Of a stretch of 18,443 bases of DNA, positions 7,826-16,275 are shown piece after piece. The notes beneath the pieces were generated by a model, which saw only the letters and a list, made by a program, of their open reading frames with translations, did not search any database and was not told where the DNA came from. This stretch comes from Chloromonas sp. AAM2 (Eukaryota; Chlorophyta; Chlorophyceae; Chlamydomonadales; Chlamydomonadaceae), in the NCBI GenBank assembly GCA_004335635.1, contig QAXH01005807.1, positions 13,604 through 32,046 on the forward strand. The letters are read 5' to 3'. Positions within the stretch are counted from its first letter, which is position 1; every line of letters starts with the position of its first letter. A program made the position numbers and the translations under genes.

Positions 7826-10707
7826 ATGAGCGCAGAGCAGCAAGCGTGGATCAGTGGCTTGACTGTTGCGAAGCTAAAGGATGAGCTGAAGAAGCGTGGC
7901 CAACCCGTTGGCGGGTTGAAGGCAGAGCTCGTCAGCCGACTGACCCAGTTCTTGCAGGATGAGGCCAAGGTATGTCACGCGAGGATCATCAGACAAGTAT
8001 GGTTTGCTTGCATGGTAGCAGCGAAGGAACGGGACAAGACCTGGCTGACAAGTCCGAATGGCTTCCTGCTTGCTTTCGTTTGCTCACAGGAACCCAGCTC
8101 AGATCAGCCCCAGCCAGGTACTGTTCGCAAGTCATCCAGGCATTCAGCCGCAGGCGAAGATGAGGCTGATATTGAGGGAGACAAGGCGGAGGTAGGGTCT
8201 GTTGCAGTCCATGCAAAGGAAGCAGAGCCTAGCACAGCCCCTGCCACAGATGCTGAGCCTGGGGAAGGGCATGCCAAAGATATTTCATCCAGCCCAGCGC
8301 ATGAAAAGTTGGCAGAACCCAGCCCAATTGTTGCTAAGGAAGTAGCTCCCAGCCCAGCCCATGCAAAAGATGCGCCGCCGTCCAGCGCGGCTCCAGCTCA
8401 GGAGGCAGAACCCAGCCCAAAGGAGCCAGAACCCAGCGCAGTGCATGCTAAGGCCGACCAAACTCCAACCCCATTGCCACCTCCAGAACCTGCAGCAGCG
8501 GTCGTTGCAGACAATTTGGAAGCGGAGGTGGAGGAGGTGGATTACGGTCTCGACGAGCAACCCGAGGAAGCACCCCCTGCACAGCCAGCAGCACAGCAAA
8601 CCGCAGCTCCGCCTTCAGCCGACAAACCGTCACCCCAAGCCCTTGCAGAGAAAGCACCTGAGCCTGCCCTCCTGCAACCTAAGCCATCACTTGAAACTGC
8701 TGGCTCAGGTTTAGAAGAGGACAAAAGCCGCAAGCGCCGTGCACCCATTCAGTTTCAGCCAAAGGCCAAGCAACCTGCTGCTGCAACAGAGGCAGAACCC
8801 AAGGCAGCTGCATTAGCAGCAGCGTCCACTGAACAAGATGCAGTGCAGCCTTTGAAAGTGGTGGTTCCTGCACCTGCTGCCTTGGAGCGCAAGGTGACAG
8901 CGCCCTCCCCTTTGGCACAGACAGGGCCCGCATTGGCCCCACCAGCTGGCCCACCCACATGTGCTATGCGCATTGACAACCTAGTGCGGCCGTTCATGGA
9001 GCAGGGGCTGCGAGCGCTACTCAGTCAGACTGGCACAATCAAGGACTTTTGGATGCCCAGCATCAAGGTGAGCTGTGCCTGTCTATGGATGAGGCGCGCC
9101 TGCTTGACAGTGGACACTGATAGCGTGCAACTGCTGGCAGATGCAGGGGTAGGTGTCATCCCAGTCGCGCCGTGCTGTGATAGCCACACTCCCTGTTGTC
9201 AACCAAACTGATATGTGCTACATGATAAGGCAGTCTCACCAAGGCATTGTGTACCCTTTGTTTTGGAACACCTGTGTAAGACCTTCTTTGCTGCTGCAGA
9301 CTCATGCGTTTGTCATCATGGAGAGCGAGGCTGAGGGCGAGGCCACTTGTGCAGCGCTGCATGGGCTCGCCTGGCCCCAGAGCAGCCCCAAGCGACTGGT
9401 CGTCACCTACCTGACCGAGGACGAAGCGCAACACGGGATATCATCTGGTCGCGGCGACCCCGGCAAGCCTGCGGCAGCTCCCACCCCAGTGGCCGTTGAT
9501 AAACGAGCTGCGCAGCCGGCAGTGGCTGCTGTTCAGCCAGCGGCGCCTGCTACGGCTGGCCGGCCGATGGTCAAGGTGGGACTGGGTGCAGTGGCAGCAG
9601 CTAAGGCCGCCATGGCGGCCGCAGCAGGTGCAGCTGGGCCGAGGACCAACAACAAGCGGCCTCGCTCCGCGTCTCCTTTGGAGGAGGACGGAGCTGCGCA
9701 GGCTGCAGTGGAGACAGCCGAGGCAGGGGACGAGCCGCCCAGCAAGCGTGCACACGTTGAGCGGTCGGATGCTGCTGATGGGCCTGCAGAGGCAGTGGCA
9801 CGTGACAGCCGCAAGGTGGCTGAGGGTGCGATGGAAGTGGATGAGCCAGCAGAGCCGGAGCCGCTGTCCCTGGACACTCTGTTCAGGAAGACTGCAGCCA
9901 AGCCGCCACTGTACTGGCTGCCTCTCACCGAGGAACAGGTGCGTCAAAAGCTAGCTACAGACACTTGGTTGCAGGGTACATGTGCGCGTTAAAACGCATT
10001 GAACCGGTTTTGCTTGGGCTGCAGGCAAATGTATGCTTACGCATAGGCTGCATGTGAGATTGCTCACATCTTCTGCCGTGGTCACCGGAGACAGCCGATT
10101 TTGGTCCGTCTCCGCCGTCTCCCATCTCCCAGACGGGTAGAAATCGAAAAGTGCCACGTGGCGGTTTCGGCACTTTTGACACTGTTGTCGGCTTGCTTAG
10201 CCTGACACATTGCTAGCCACACATTGCAATCATGGCTGACGATGTTGCAGAGGCAATTGACGTCATCTTCATGAAAGTTTGAAGGCTGAAACTGCCGAAA
10301 CCGGCCTAAACTCTTCAAAAACGCCTGACGGTTTTGAAACGTGGGAGACGGAAGACGGCCAGGGGTGGCCGTCTTCGTCTCCGTCTCCGGTCTGCTGACG
10401 AATACTGCAGCGGTAACTGCACAGCCGACCCACAGCCAACCATTGCTGCATCAGTCCGCAGTATGTGTTTGCACTTCGATGCGATTGATGTGTAGCGATG
10501 CACTTGATTTGCTACAGCAAGCTAACATGTCTATGTTTGCAGGTCAAGGACAAGCAATATCACGAAGCCAAGGAAGCAGCCGAAGCTGCGGTGCTCCCAC
10601 ATATTGATGGTCTGCCTCCTCCTCCTCCAAGCCAGCAGGAGTTTATGCAATTCAATGGTGGTGGTCGGCGTGCTCCACGGGGAAACTTTTATGGTGGAGG
10701 GCGTTGA
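7826..10707 (+). CDS. ACIN1: Acinus homologue (SAP, RRM and RSB motif), ASAP-complex scaffold, 641 aa, four exons
   Basis: Exons: 7826-7969, 8090-9067, 9300-9938, 10543-10707; all junctions are phase 0, with donors GTATGT, GTGAGC and GTGCGT and acceptors ctcacag, tgctgcag and tttgcag. ATG 7826 is the first in frame. Residues 10-44 form a SAP domain (LTVAKLKDELKKRGQPVGGL), which binds nucleic acid. Residues 49-335 are low-complexity Ala/Pro/Glu with decapeptide repeats and a basic SRKRRAPIQF. Residues 338-421 form a split RRM (RIDNLVRPF, then THAFVIMESEAEGEATCAAL, ALHGLAWPQSSPK). Residues 563-587 are the RSB motif (LDTLFRKTAAKPPLYWLPLT) that in animals and plants binds RNPS1/SR45 and SAP18. 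The tail has PPPPP and GGGRRAPRGN. Acinus is a nuclear scaffold of the exon-junction-associated ASAP complex and affects splicing. The SAP, RRM and RSB order makes the call strong; human ACIN1 is much longer, plant versions are closer in size. Confidence 0.92.
7970..8089 (+). other. Acinus intron 1: length divisible by three and free of in-frame stops
   Basis: This 120-nt segment starts GTATGT and ends ctcacag, good splice sites. It has no stop in the coding frame, so retention would insert 40 residues right after the SAP domain. The would-be insert contains WFACMVAAKERDKTWL and is Trp/Cys-rich, unlike the Ala/Pro/Glu-rich sequence downstream, which favours normal removal. Confidence 0.7.
8185..8470 (+). 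repeat. Degenerate decapeptide-coding repeats in Acinus
   Basis: About eight imperfect units of roughly 30 nt encode variants of AEPSPAHAKE, for example AEPSPIVAKE, VAPSPAHAKD and AEPSPKEPEP. They lie in the disordered linker between the SAP domain and the RRM. Copy number may vary between strains. Confidence 0.65.
10084..10398. mobile_element. Foldback (MITE-like) inverted-repeat element in the last Acinus intron
   Basis: The two ends of this segment are imperfect inverted copies. Reading inward from each end, three anchors occur in the same order: ACCGGAGAC, then GCCGTCT...TCTCCCA, then a GGTTTCGGCA-type block. Smaller hairpins lie inside: nine perfect pairs at 10147-10155 with 10169-10177, and about 17 pairs at 10344-10361 with 10366-10382 around a GGGG loop. 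The host intron is 604 nt against 120 and 232 nt for its siblings. There is no coding capacity. I could not define a target-site duplication. Confidence 0.55.
10344..10382. repeat. Strong hairpin in the right arm of the foldback element
   Basis: The left arm GGAGACGGAAGACGGCCA pairs with TGGCCGTCTTCGTCTCC across a four-base G loop, with one extra G bulged on the left. In the pre-mRNA this would be a very stable stem about 160 nt before the 3' splice site. Confidence 0.75.
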
Positions 10708-10762
10708 TTTAGGCAGCAGGAACGCCAGGCACCACTTAGGCAGGTGGTGTCATACACAGAGT

Positions 10763-10848
10763 GCCATTCACATGTGTTGTCAAGGCGCACCACACACTCT
10801 TCCGCTTGCTGTCATGGCCTTTGTAATGGATGTGTGGCTCCTTCTCAA
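10763..10848. repeat. Dispersed repeat, copy A (Acinus 3' UTR)
   Basis: It matches 13580-13656 in the same orientation, at roughly 85% over the first 49 nt, sharing GCACCACACACTCTT, and more loosely afterwards including a TGTAA core. Read on the minus strand, both copies encode a similar peptide (KSVWC..TT.VNG), so a decayed transposon gene is possible but not identified. Confidence 0.6.
10822..10826 (+). promoter_or_regulatory. TGTAA poly(A) signal of the Acinus gene
   Basis: TGTAA lies 115 nt past the Acinus stop, a suitable place for a green-algal polyadenylation signal. It falls inside dispersed repeat copy A. Confidence 0.55.
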
Positions 10849-10935
10849 TCTCTGATTGCTCTTGAACCTTGGTTTGACAACCAAAAGCAAGGCTATTTGG
10901 ATTAAGAGGTGTGGCCGGTTACGTAGGCTAGGCGT

Positions 10936-11121
10936 ACAAGGGCAATGGCCACCCGCCTCCTTGGGGAGGTAGCCATGCCCTCCACCCCCCGACACCGGCA
11001 TCCGCCATGCCCAGCCTCCTAGTGCCAGGGTTTCGGTCAGCTGGCGCGCACGCCAGACTGTGGCACCTGCCAGACTGCCGGTCGCCTGCCAGTTGCCTGC
11101 CAGTTGCCCACAAGGGCAATG
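10936..11121. mobile_element. GC-rich block flanked by 12-bp direct repeats (possible small insertion)
   Basis: ACAAGGGCAATG occurs at 10936-10947 and again at 11110-11121, enclosing 162 bp that are clearly more GC-rich than their surroundings. Exact flanking repeats of this length look like a target-site duplication. Near the right end GCCTGCCAGTT is repeated in tandem (11084-11094, 11095-11105). No terminal inverted repeats, poly(A) tail or clear tRNA-type promoter boxes are visible, so the element class is unknown. Confidence 0.4.
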
Positions 11122-11649
11122 ACAGTCAAGGGGTATGGGTCTCACGGCTCCACTATGGGTTAAAAGGGTGACAAGGAACAGACTGATGGGAATGGAGAAA
11201 GCAATGTGACATGTTTCTCGAAGTGCTGGTTTTGTTGAGGCAGTTAGAGCCTGGCACGAGGCATCTACCTTTCCAAGATGAGACTGCTGATGAGACTGGC
11301 CCACTTTTTGGAAAGATTATCTGAAGAACACGTGCGTTGACCGATTGTTACTCCGGTTTTACTGGTACTGTGTGCAACTATTGACACACTTGACCGCAAA
11401 AGGATCATGGAACACGAAGCACCTTGCGGTTCGCTGGCCTCTGCTTTGAGCGCAGATCGGTTGTTCACAAGCAGTTAGTGAGAGGCTAAGCGTCCACACG
11501 CGACGTTCAGAATACAATGTATGGAAAAGACTATGAGGACTGATTAGGAAGCGTGTTGGCCTTGAGATCCTGCAAGCCTCTGAAGATCTGCTCCTCTGCC
11601 CCTGAAGCAGCTTGTGCTTGTGTAAATTCACACAAAGGGAGGGCACCAA

Positions 11650-11705
11650 GCCCGTCTAGCATGCGTGTGAAGGGGATTATCACTCACTAAATGGTGGTGG
11701 TGGCT
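11650..11705 (-). repeat. Short inverted repeat, left copy
   Basis: The minus strand of this stretch reads CCACCACCATT, then GTGAGTG, then AATCCCCTTCACA, in the same order and similar spacing as the plus strand at 12607-12666. The match is imperfect, with a few small gaps. Confidence 0.45.
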
Positions 11706-12606
11706 AGCCTGTCGGCAAACTTCAATAGGCACAAAGGGCTTAAAGCCATGCTTCCTGGCCCTCAAATTGTGCTGCTGAAACAATGGAAGGTGGTGTCTTT
11801 AGTCTGTGTCCTTTCCGAGGAGTGAGTGACTGGTTCTGGGACACCATAGGGAGTCACCTGTCCTAAAGTGCGTGAGATCACTGTGATGAATTTGCGTTTG
11901 TAAACCTCCTGTGGTCTATTTAGTGGTTGTGTGTGGTTGTTGTTGCACTTGTGTGCAACTGTCATTGTCACTCAATCCGTACTTGATCAGTGTTTTTTAT
12001 ATTCAATGCAGAAAGCACATCTTGTCGCAACGACTGGGTGCAAGTTGCTGTTCTGGAAGTCATCGCCAGCACTACTGTCAGACACTTCCCAATTCACCAA
12101 ACTTGCAAACATACACACGTGCCAGATAAAGCACGCAAACGCACTGGAGACAACACTTTGATGACTACGTCAGTCCTTTCAACCGACATTTGTGACATTG
12201 GTACATTGTCAATAGTCAGGCCAAACCAAGTCTGTTATTAAGAGACCTCTGGTGGATAAAGTTTACAGCGTGACAGGAACGCCTTCTGACGTGGTGAAGT
12301 AGCACAAGGAGAACTGACGCTTGCAGTTGGTGCAACGTCTCCAACAAAAAGGATTGTTATCGGCAGTTGGCCCACATGAAGCAGTTCAAGACAGGCCTTG
12401 CTGGCTACTGAAACAACATCTCAGCTACCGGCTCGGCCACTCGCCTTGCTGCACCGAGTCAGGAGTTGTAGCACAAGAGCGCCAATGACTTGTCCTGACA
12501 GAGCAATGGGACTGTTGGCGTGTCAGGCCAGCGTGGCAGGATATGGTTTATGGCTCCATGTTGGGTCTAAAGAGGTATGCGGTCAGGATAGCACCTCGAG
12601 GGGTTT

Positions 12607-12666
12607 ACCACCACCATTACTATCCAGGTGTGTCGCAATCCCCTTCACATGTAGGTTGGACGGATT
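12607..12666 (+). repeat. Short inverted repeat, right copy
   Basis: Partner of 11650-11705 in opposite orientation: CCACCACCATT, GTGTG, then CAATCCCCTTCACATG and GGTTGGACGG. A weaker resemblance to its second half (TTCCCTTCACATG...GGTTGGATGG) occurs at about 1308-1342, so the motif may be dispersed in the genome. Confidence 0.45.
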
Positions 12667-13174
12667 GAAATCCCTCCACTCTTGTGACTGTTTCTCTGTG
12701 TTCCGTTGGCTGTCCATTCTGGGTCGGCAACATAACACAGTTCAACAGCTGGGACGAAAACTTGTTGCACTGAGGTCTGGCATGGTTGGCGTTTAACAAT
12801 CATTAGCTCGTGCACAGCTGCAACTGCACAACAGGATTATGTTGAGACTAGTTCGCCACCGATTCACATGGGAGAACATCTTGAACACGCTGACTACTCC
12901 CTGATTGGTTGGCAACGACTTGGCAAGATACTAGCGTTCTGGCTGGCCTGCAGCCTACCCCTTGCAGACTTGCAAACTCATGTAAGATGTGGTGGAAGGT
13001 GGACAAGAGCCTGCAGGAACAGTGTGACGACGTCTTGCCTTCGCAAGGTAACGCATGCCACTGCTGGTGCTGCTGAGACCTGTCACCTGTCAATCCGTGG
13101 TTCTTTATCTCCGCCATCGCTCTCTGCTCGTCCTCTACGCCCCGGAAGACTTTGGCTGGCTAGGGCGTTGGTGA

Positions 13175-13474
13175 GTGGCAATCTTCATTGAGGGCATTCT
13201 CATCCATCTTGCGCAAGACAGACAAGAAAATGTACACAGGATTTACAAGGAGGGAGTGCACACCATTCACCTGATGCAAGTGTTCAGTGAGCAAGTACAC
13301 CGTGAATGTATAATGCATTTCCAAAGGCGGATCGAGCATGCAGACTTTGGACCAGAATTGATCTCACGCAGTCATGCTGATCCACAACGTCAAGACGATG
13401 ACCTGATGCTGATCAACACAGAGGAGCTGGACGTACAGGAGACAGCAATGTGCAAAGACACCAGAACGGCATGA
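13175..13474 (+). pseudogene. Open stretch with helical, charged protein character; unidentified
   Basis: The frame starts with GTG right after a TGA and ends TGA at 13472-13474, giving about 99 codons. It reads as amphipathic helix (QENVHRIYKEGVHTIHLMQV, SEQVHRECIMHFQRRIEHAD). It lacks an upstream ATG, so if coding it is an internal exon or a remnant. No family was recognised. Confidence 0.25.
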
Positions 13475-13579
13475 CAGAAATTTGACCAGTGCGAGCGAGT
13501 GGGGATAAGGTATAAGCATGAAATATTGGCGTGCTTGTCCAATCTTGTGGTACTGTCTGACAGTGGTGCTCGCATTGTC

Positions 13580-13656
13580 GCCATTCACACGTGTTGTCGG
13601 ACCGCACCACACACTCTTCTGCTTGTTGTCCATTGTAACGGACGCGAAGAGCTCCT
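13580..13656. repeat. Dispersed repeat, copy B
   Basis: Direct-orientation partner of 10763-10848; see that entry for the shared core. It lies about 2.8 kb downstream, 320 bp before the proposed GDPD start. Confidence 0.6.
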
Positions 13657-13703
13657 TGATCTGGTCCGACTTGACTCGCACAACACTGTGAACAAACAAC
13701 AAG

Positions 13704-13946
13704 ATGCGGGCAAGATGTATTCAAGTTCCGAGAAGCCTGATGGATTACGAGGTACGCCATCTGCGGGCAGCTGCCAAGAATCGGGCGAAAAATACGGCCG
13801 ATATGTTCAGACTTTCGAGGCCGAAGGGATATGCGGAATCAGAGGGAGGAAGCAAAGCATCATGTTCGCACAAAATGCCCTTCACATTGTGGCAGCAGGA
13901 TGCGCCCTGCTTCACTTGCAGTTCAGCTTACTATAAAACAACGTGA
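13704..13946 (+). CDS. Small ORF of unknown function, 80 codons
   Basis: It begins at a true ATG and ends TGA at 13944-13946, 33 nt before the proposed GDPD ATG. The first half looks protein-like and basic (SLMDYEVRHLRAAAKNRAKN, TADMFRLSRPKGYAESEGGS); the second half is less convincing. It could be a small gene, an exon of an undetected gene, an ORF in the GDPD leader or part of a decayed transposon. A GTACGC inside it could act as a donor. No family was recognised. Confidence 0.25.
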   Translation: MRARCIQVPRSLMDYEVRHLRAAAKNRAKNTADMFRLSRPKGYAESEGGSKASCSHKMPFTLWQQDAPCFTCSSAYYKTT

Positions 13947-13979
13947 CCGTAGGTGCCTCGGCTCAACCCTCTCCCCACA

Positions 13980-16275
13980 ATGAGACTGCTCAGCCAGCTG
14001 GCACGACCTGGAACAATTGCTATCGGTGGCCACAGAGGGTGAGTGCGCTGAGGCAAGCCTCCTCACAAACACTTGCTTCCGGAACCCCACCCTCTCTCGT
14101 TGGCACATCAGGTTCGGCCTGGTCATATCGCTTACTGTGAGCGTTTTCCAATGACGCCCAGCCAGTCGCACAGTAGGCGTTGCGTCGCCAGCCGCAATGC
14201 TGGCAGCTGCCCGGCATGCTGACTCAGGCCTGCCTGATTACGGTTCTTTTCCACGAAACCATCCCTCAGCCAGCAGCAGCTTCCACTGACCAAGTATTCA
14301 GAACATGCAATGTAGCATTGGTAGATGGATCTTGAGTGCAACAACGGCGAACGAATGAGCAACACGGCTCCTGAGCACTGTCGTAAACCACTTGCAGGTG
14401 TGGAGAGAACTTGATTCAGACTTCACTTTCCGGAAACTTGGGGCTTGTAGAGCCCGCTTACAGGGAGAACACCTTGGCATCTTTTAAGCAAGCTGCAGCG
14501 TTAGGCGTCAATTTTGTCGAGTTTGACGTACAAGTGACCAAGGACGGCATCCCAGTGCTTTGGCATGACAACGAGGTATGTGTTCATATGTGTAGCCCAC
14601 CAGGTCGCTTGGCAATTGGTTGCACACCTGCGGTGTCCACTGCCCAGCTTTTCATGTGCTGATGCCACATATCTGAATTTGATGATCTAAGCATTGCGTA
14701 CAGCTTTTCACAAGCCACAAAGGTCATTTCATTTCATTCTCCAAAAAACATTCTCAGAAGGGATCATAGGCGCATCACTCACACAAGGGAGTCATTTGAT
14801 CACAGCGCTGCCTGTTATTCCATTGCTTGCAGATTATCACGCAGGCCCCGGGACAGCCAGCCTTAATCACAGAAGTCAAGGACAGGAGCACGGCAGAGTT
14901 CCAAGACCTTGTCAGAGCTGCCAGCAGCGACACACAGCTTGTCAGGCTGTTCCGAAACCGAGAAACACGCACGCGATATGAGGACTTGATGGCTTGGAAA
15001 TGCCAGCAGGATGATGTGTTGCCCACCTTGGAGCAGATGTTCCAGGTGCGACTGAAAGTCTGATGCATCGAAAGCAGTGACGGATGTCTGGCATTGGCTT
15101 GTGCTTGCACAAGGGGTGTGTGGCTCTTGCGTGTGCAGTTTCGTGCCTGTGGTGACCAGTCACAAATGCAGCTGTGTTTTCCCAAACCTTGTCTTGCTGA
15201 CACTCCTTGCAGGTGCTGCCAGAATCAGTTGCCTTCAACGTTGAAATCAAGATGACTGTCCCAGAGGATGTTCCCGCCACATCCCCCGAGGAGGTGGACC
15301 GTGTGGTACTGCCCATCGTGGCGTGTGTTGAGGCGCGCTCCCAGTCAGGCAGCCGCGCAATTGTTTATTCATCCTTTGACCCAGACGTTTGCATCAAGCT
15401 TGCCACCTGTCAGTCAAGGTAGGACGGGAAGATGAAAGGACTGCGCTGCGTGCGTGTGTCGAGGCCAATAGCACAACATAACTCAGCGCCGTTGACTCGC
15501 AACAAGGCTTCCTGTACAAAATGACTAATCTCAGCGTGCACCAAGCTTGCATAAGAAATGCAATGAACTGGAGACTCACGGTATGGTCACGGTGCGCTCT
15601 GTGACCATTGTTATGCAGGTACCCAGTCATGTACCTGTCAGGCTGTGGTATCTACCCCCACGTGGACCCGCGCCGCACCAGTGTCCCGGCAGCCATCGCG
15701 TTTGCAAGCGAAAACAGCCTCGATGGTGTGTGGGTTGAGACATGATGCATCTGGCCTTGCATGTCCGCTGCCAGCACTGACAGCCTGGCCATCCACCGCC
15801 AGCACTTGTCAGCCTGGCCATCCACCGCCAGCACTCGTCAGCCTGGCCATCCACCGCCAGCACTTGTCAGCCTGGCCAGCACTTGTCAGCCTGGCCATCC
15901 ACCGCCAGCACTTGTCAGCAGTGTGTACAACGGAGTCTATCAGGGTTTTGGGTGCAGGATATCAACAGGGTTGCTCAGGATATGAAGCTATCTCTTGTCG
16001 TCCTGTCCTACTTGTTCTTTGCAGGTATCGTAGTTCCCGCCAGTGTCCTGATGGCCGACGCGGGGCTGGTGAGAGCTGCACACGCCAAGAGCCTCAAGGT
16101 GCTCACATATGGGTTGGAGAACAACAATATACTCATCGTGGAGAAACAAAGGGACCTGGGAGTGTATGCGGCCATTGTGGACGATGTGGTTGGAGTGTGC
16201 AGCAGTCTGGCCAGCAGTCTGCATGGGAGCAGTGGTGATGACTGGTCAGAGGTAGATGACTCATCCTTGGCATGA
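13980..16275 (+). CDS. Glycerophosphodiester phosphodiesterase (GDPD family, plant-like), 337 aa, six exons
   Basis: Exons: 13980-14038, 14398-14575, 14833-15045, 15213-15418, 15619-15725, 16025-16275; introns are GT-AG with matching phases (2,0,0,2,1). The enzyme hydrolyses glycerophosphodiesters such as glycerophosphocholine to glycerol-3-phosphate plus the alcohol. Visible hallmarks: GGHRG at 16-20 (His18 catalytic), RENTLASF at 42-49, EFDVQVTKDG at 61-70 (Glu61 and Asp63 bind metal), LWHDN at 74-78 (His76 catalytic), LPTLEQMF in exon 3, FNVEIK at 158-163 (Glu161 third metal ligand), IVYSSFDPDV in exon 4, RYPVMYLSGCG in exon 5, LKVLTYGLENN and an acidic tail in exon 6. The set matches Arabidopsis GDPD1-type proteins. 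ATG 13980 follows an in-frame TAG; it leaves only 15 residues before GGHRG and no transit peptide, so an undetected 5' exon is possible. Confidence 0.9.
15781..15915. repeat. 29-bp minisatellite in the last GDPD intron
   Basis: Five head-to-tail units beginning CAGCCTGGCC: 15781-15809, 15810-15838, 15839-15867, 15868-15886 and 15887-15915. Four are full length and nearly identical (the second has CTCGT for CTTGT). The fourth is 19 bp, having lost 10 bp between two GCC triplets. All reading frames across the array are open, which creates long spurious ORFs on both strands. Confidence 0.95.

Larger units (their letters stand above)
10708..13979. other. Gene-poor, repeat-bearing spacer between Acinus and GDPD
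   Basis: About 3.3 kb without a gene I can support. It contains two dispersed-repeat copies (10763-10848 and 13580-13656), a GC-rich block flanked by 12-bp direct repeats (10936-11121), an inverted pair of short repeats (around 11650-11705 and 12607-12666), and two plus-strand open stretches with some protein character (13175-13474 and 13704-13946). Decayed mobile DNA is the most economical reading; no intact transposase motif was recognised. Confidence 0.45.

Noticed and set aside
8285..8960. Minus-strand and alternative plus-strand ORFs inside Acinus exon 2
   Set aside because: Shadows of a GC-rich, low-complexity coding exon; the products are Trp/Leu/Cys-rich or Gln/His-rich with no motifs.
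9441..9954. Overlapping ORFs of 131-168 aa on both strands in Acinus exon 3
   Set aside because: The frame giving the RRM second half and the RSB motif explains the region; the others are Arg/Leu-rich shadows.
10780..11304. 174-codon minus-strand ORF
   Set aside because: It runs through the GC-rich flanked block and a dispersed repeat; its openness follows from composition and it shows no domain.
12398..12796. 132-codon plus-strand ORF
   Set aside because: Composition is rich in Cys, Ser and Leu with no domain, it overlaps a dispersed-repeat motif, and no splice partners are evident.
13081..13100. Short similarity CCTGTCAA(A)TCCGTGG at 13087-13100 and 16885-16900
   Set aside because: Only about 15 bp with poor flanking match, too short to call a repeat without a genome-wide search.
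15627..16238. Long open frames on both strands over the minisatellite (for example 15645-16238 plus)
   Set aside because: The 29-bp unit contains no stop in any frame, so the openness is a repeat artefact; the region is intron of GDPD between exons joined in phase at 15725 and 16025.
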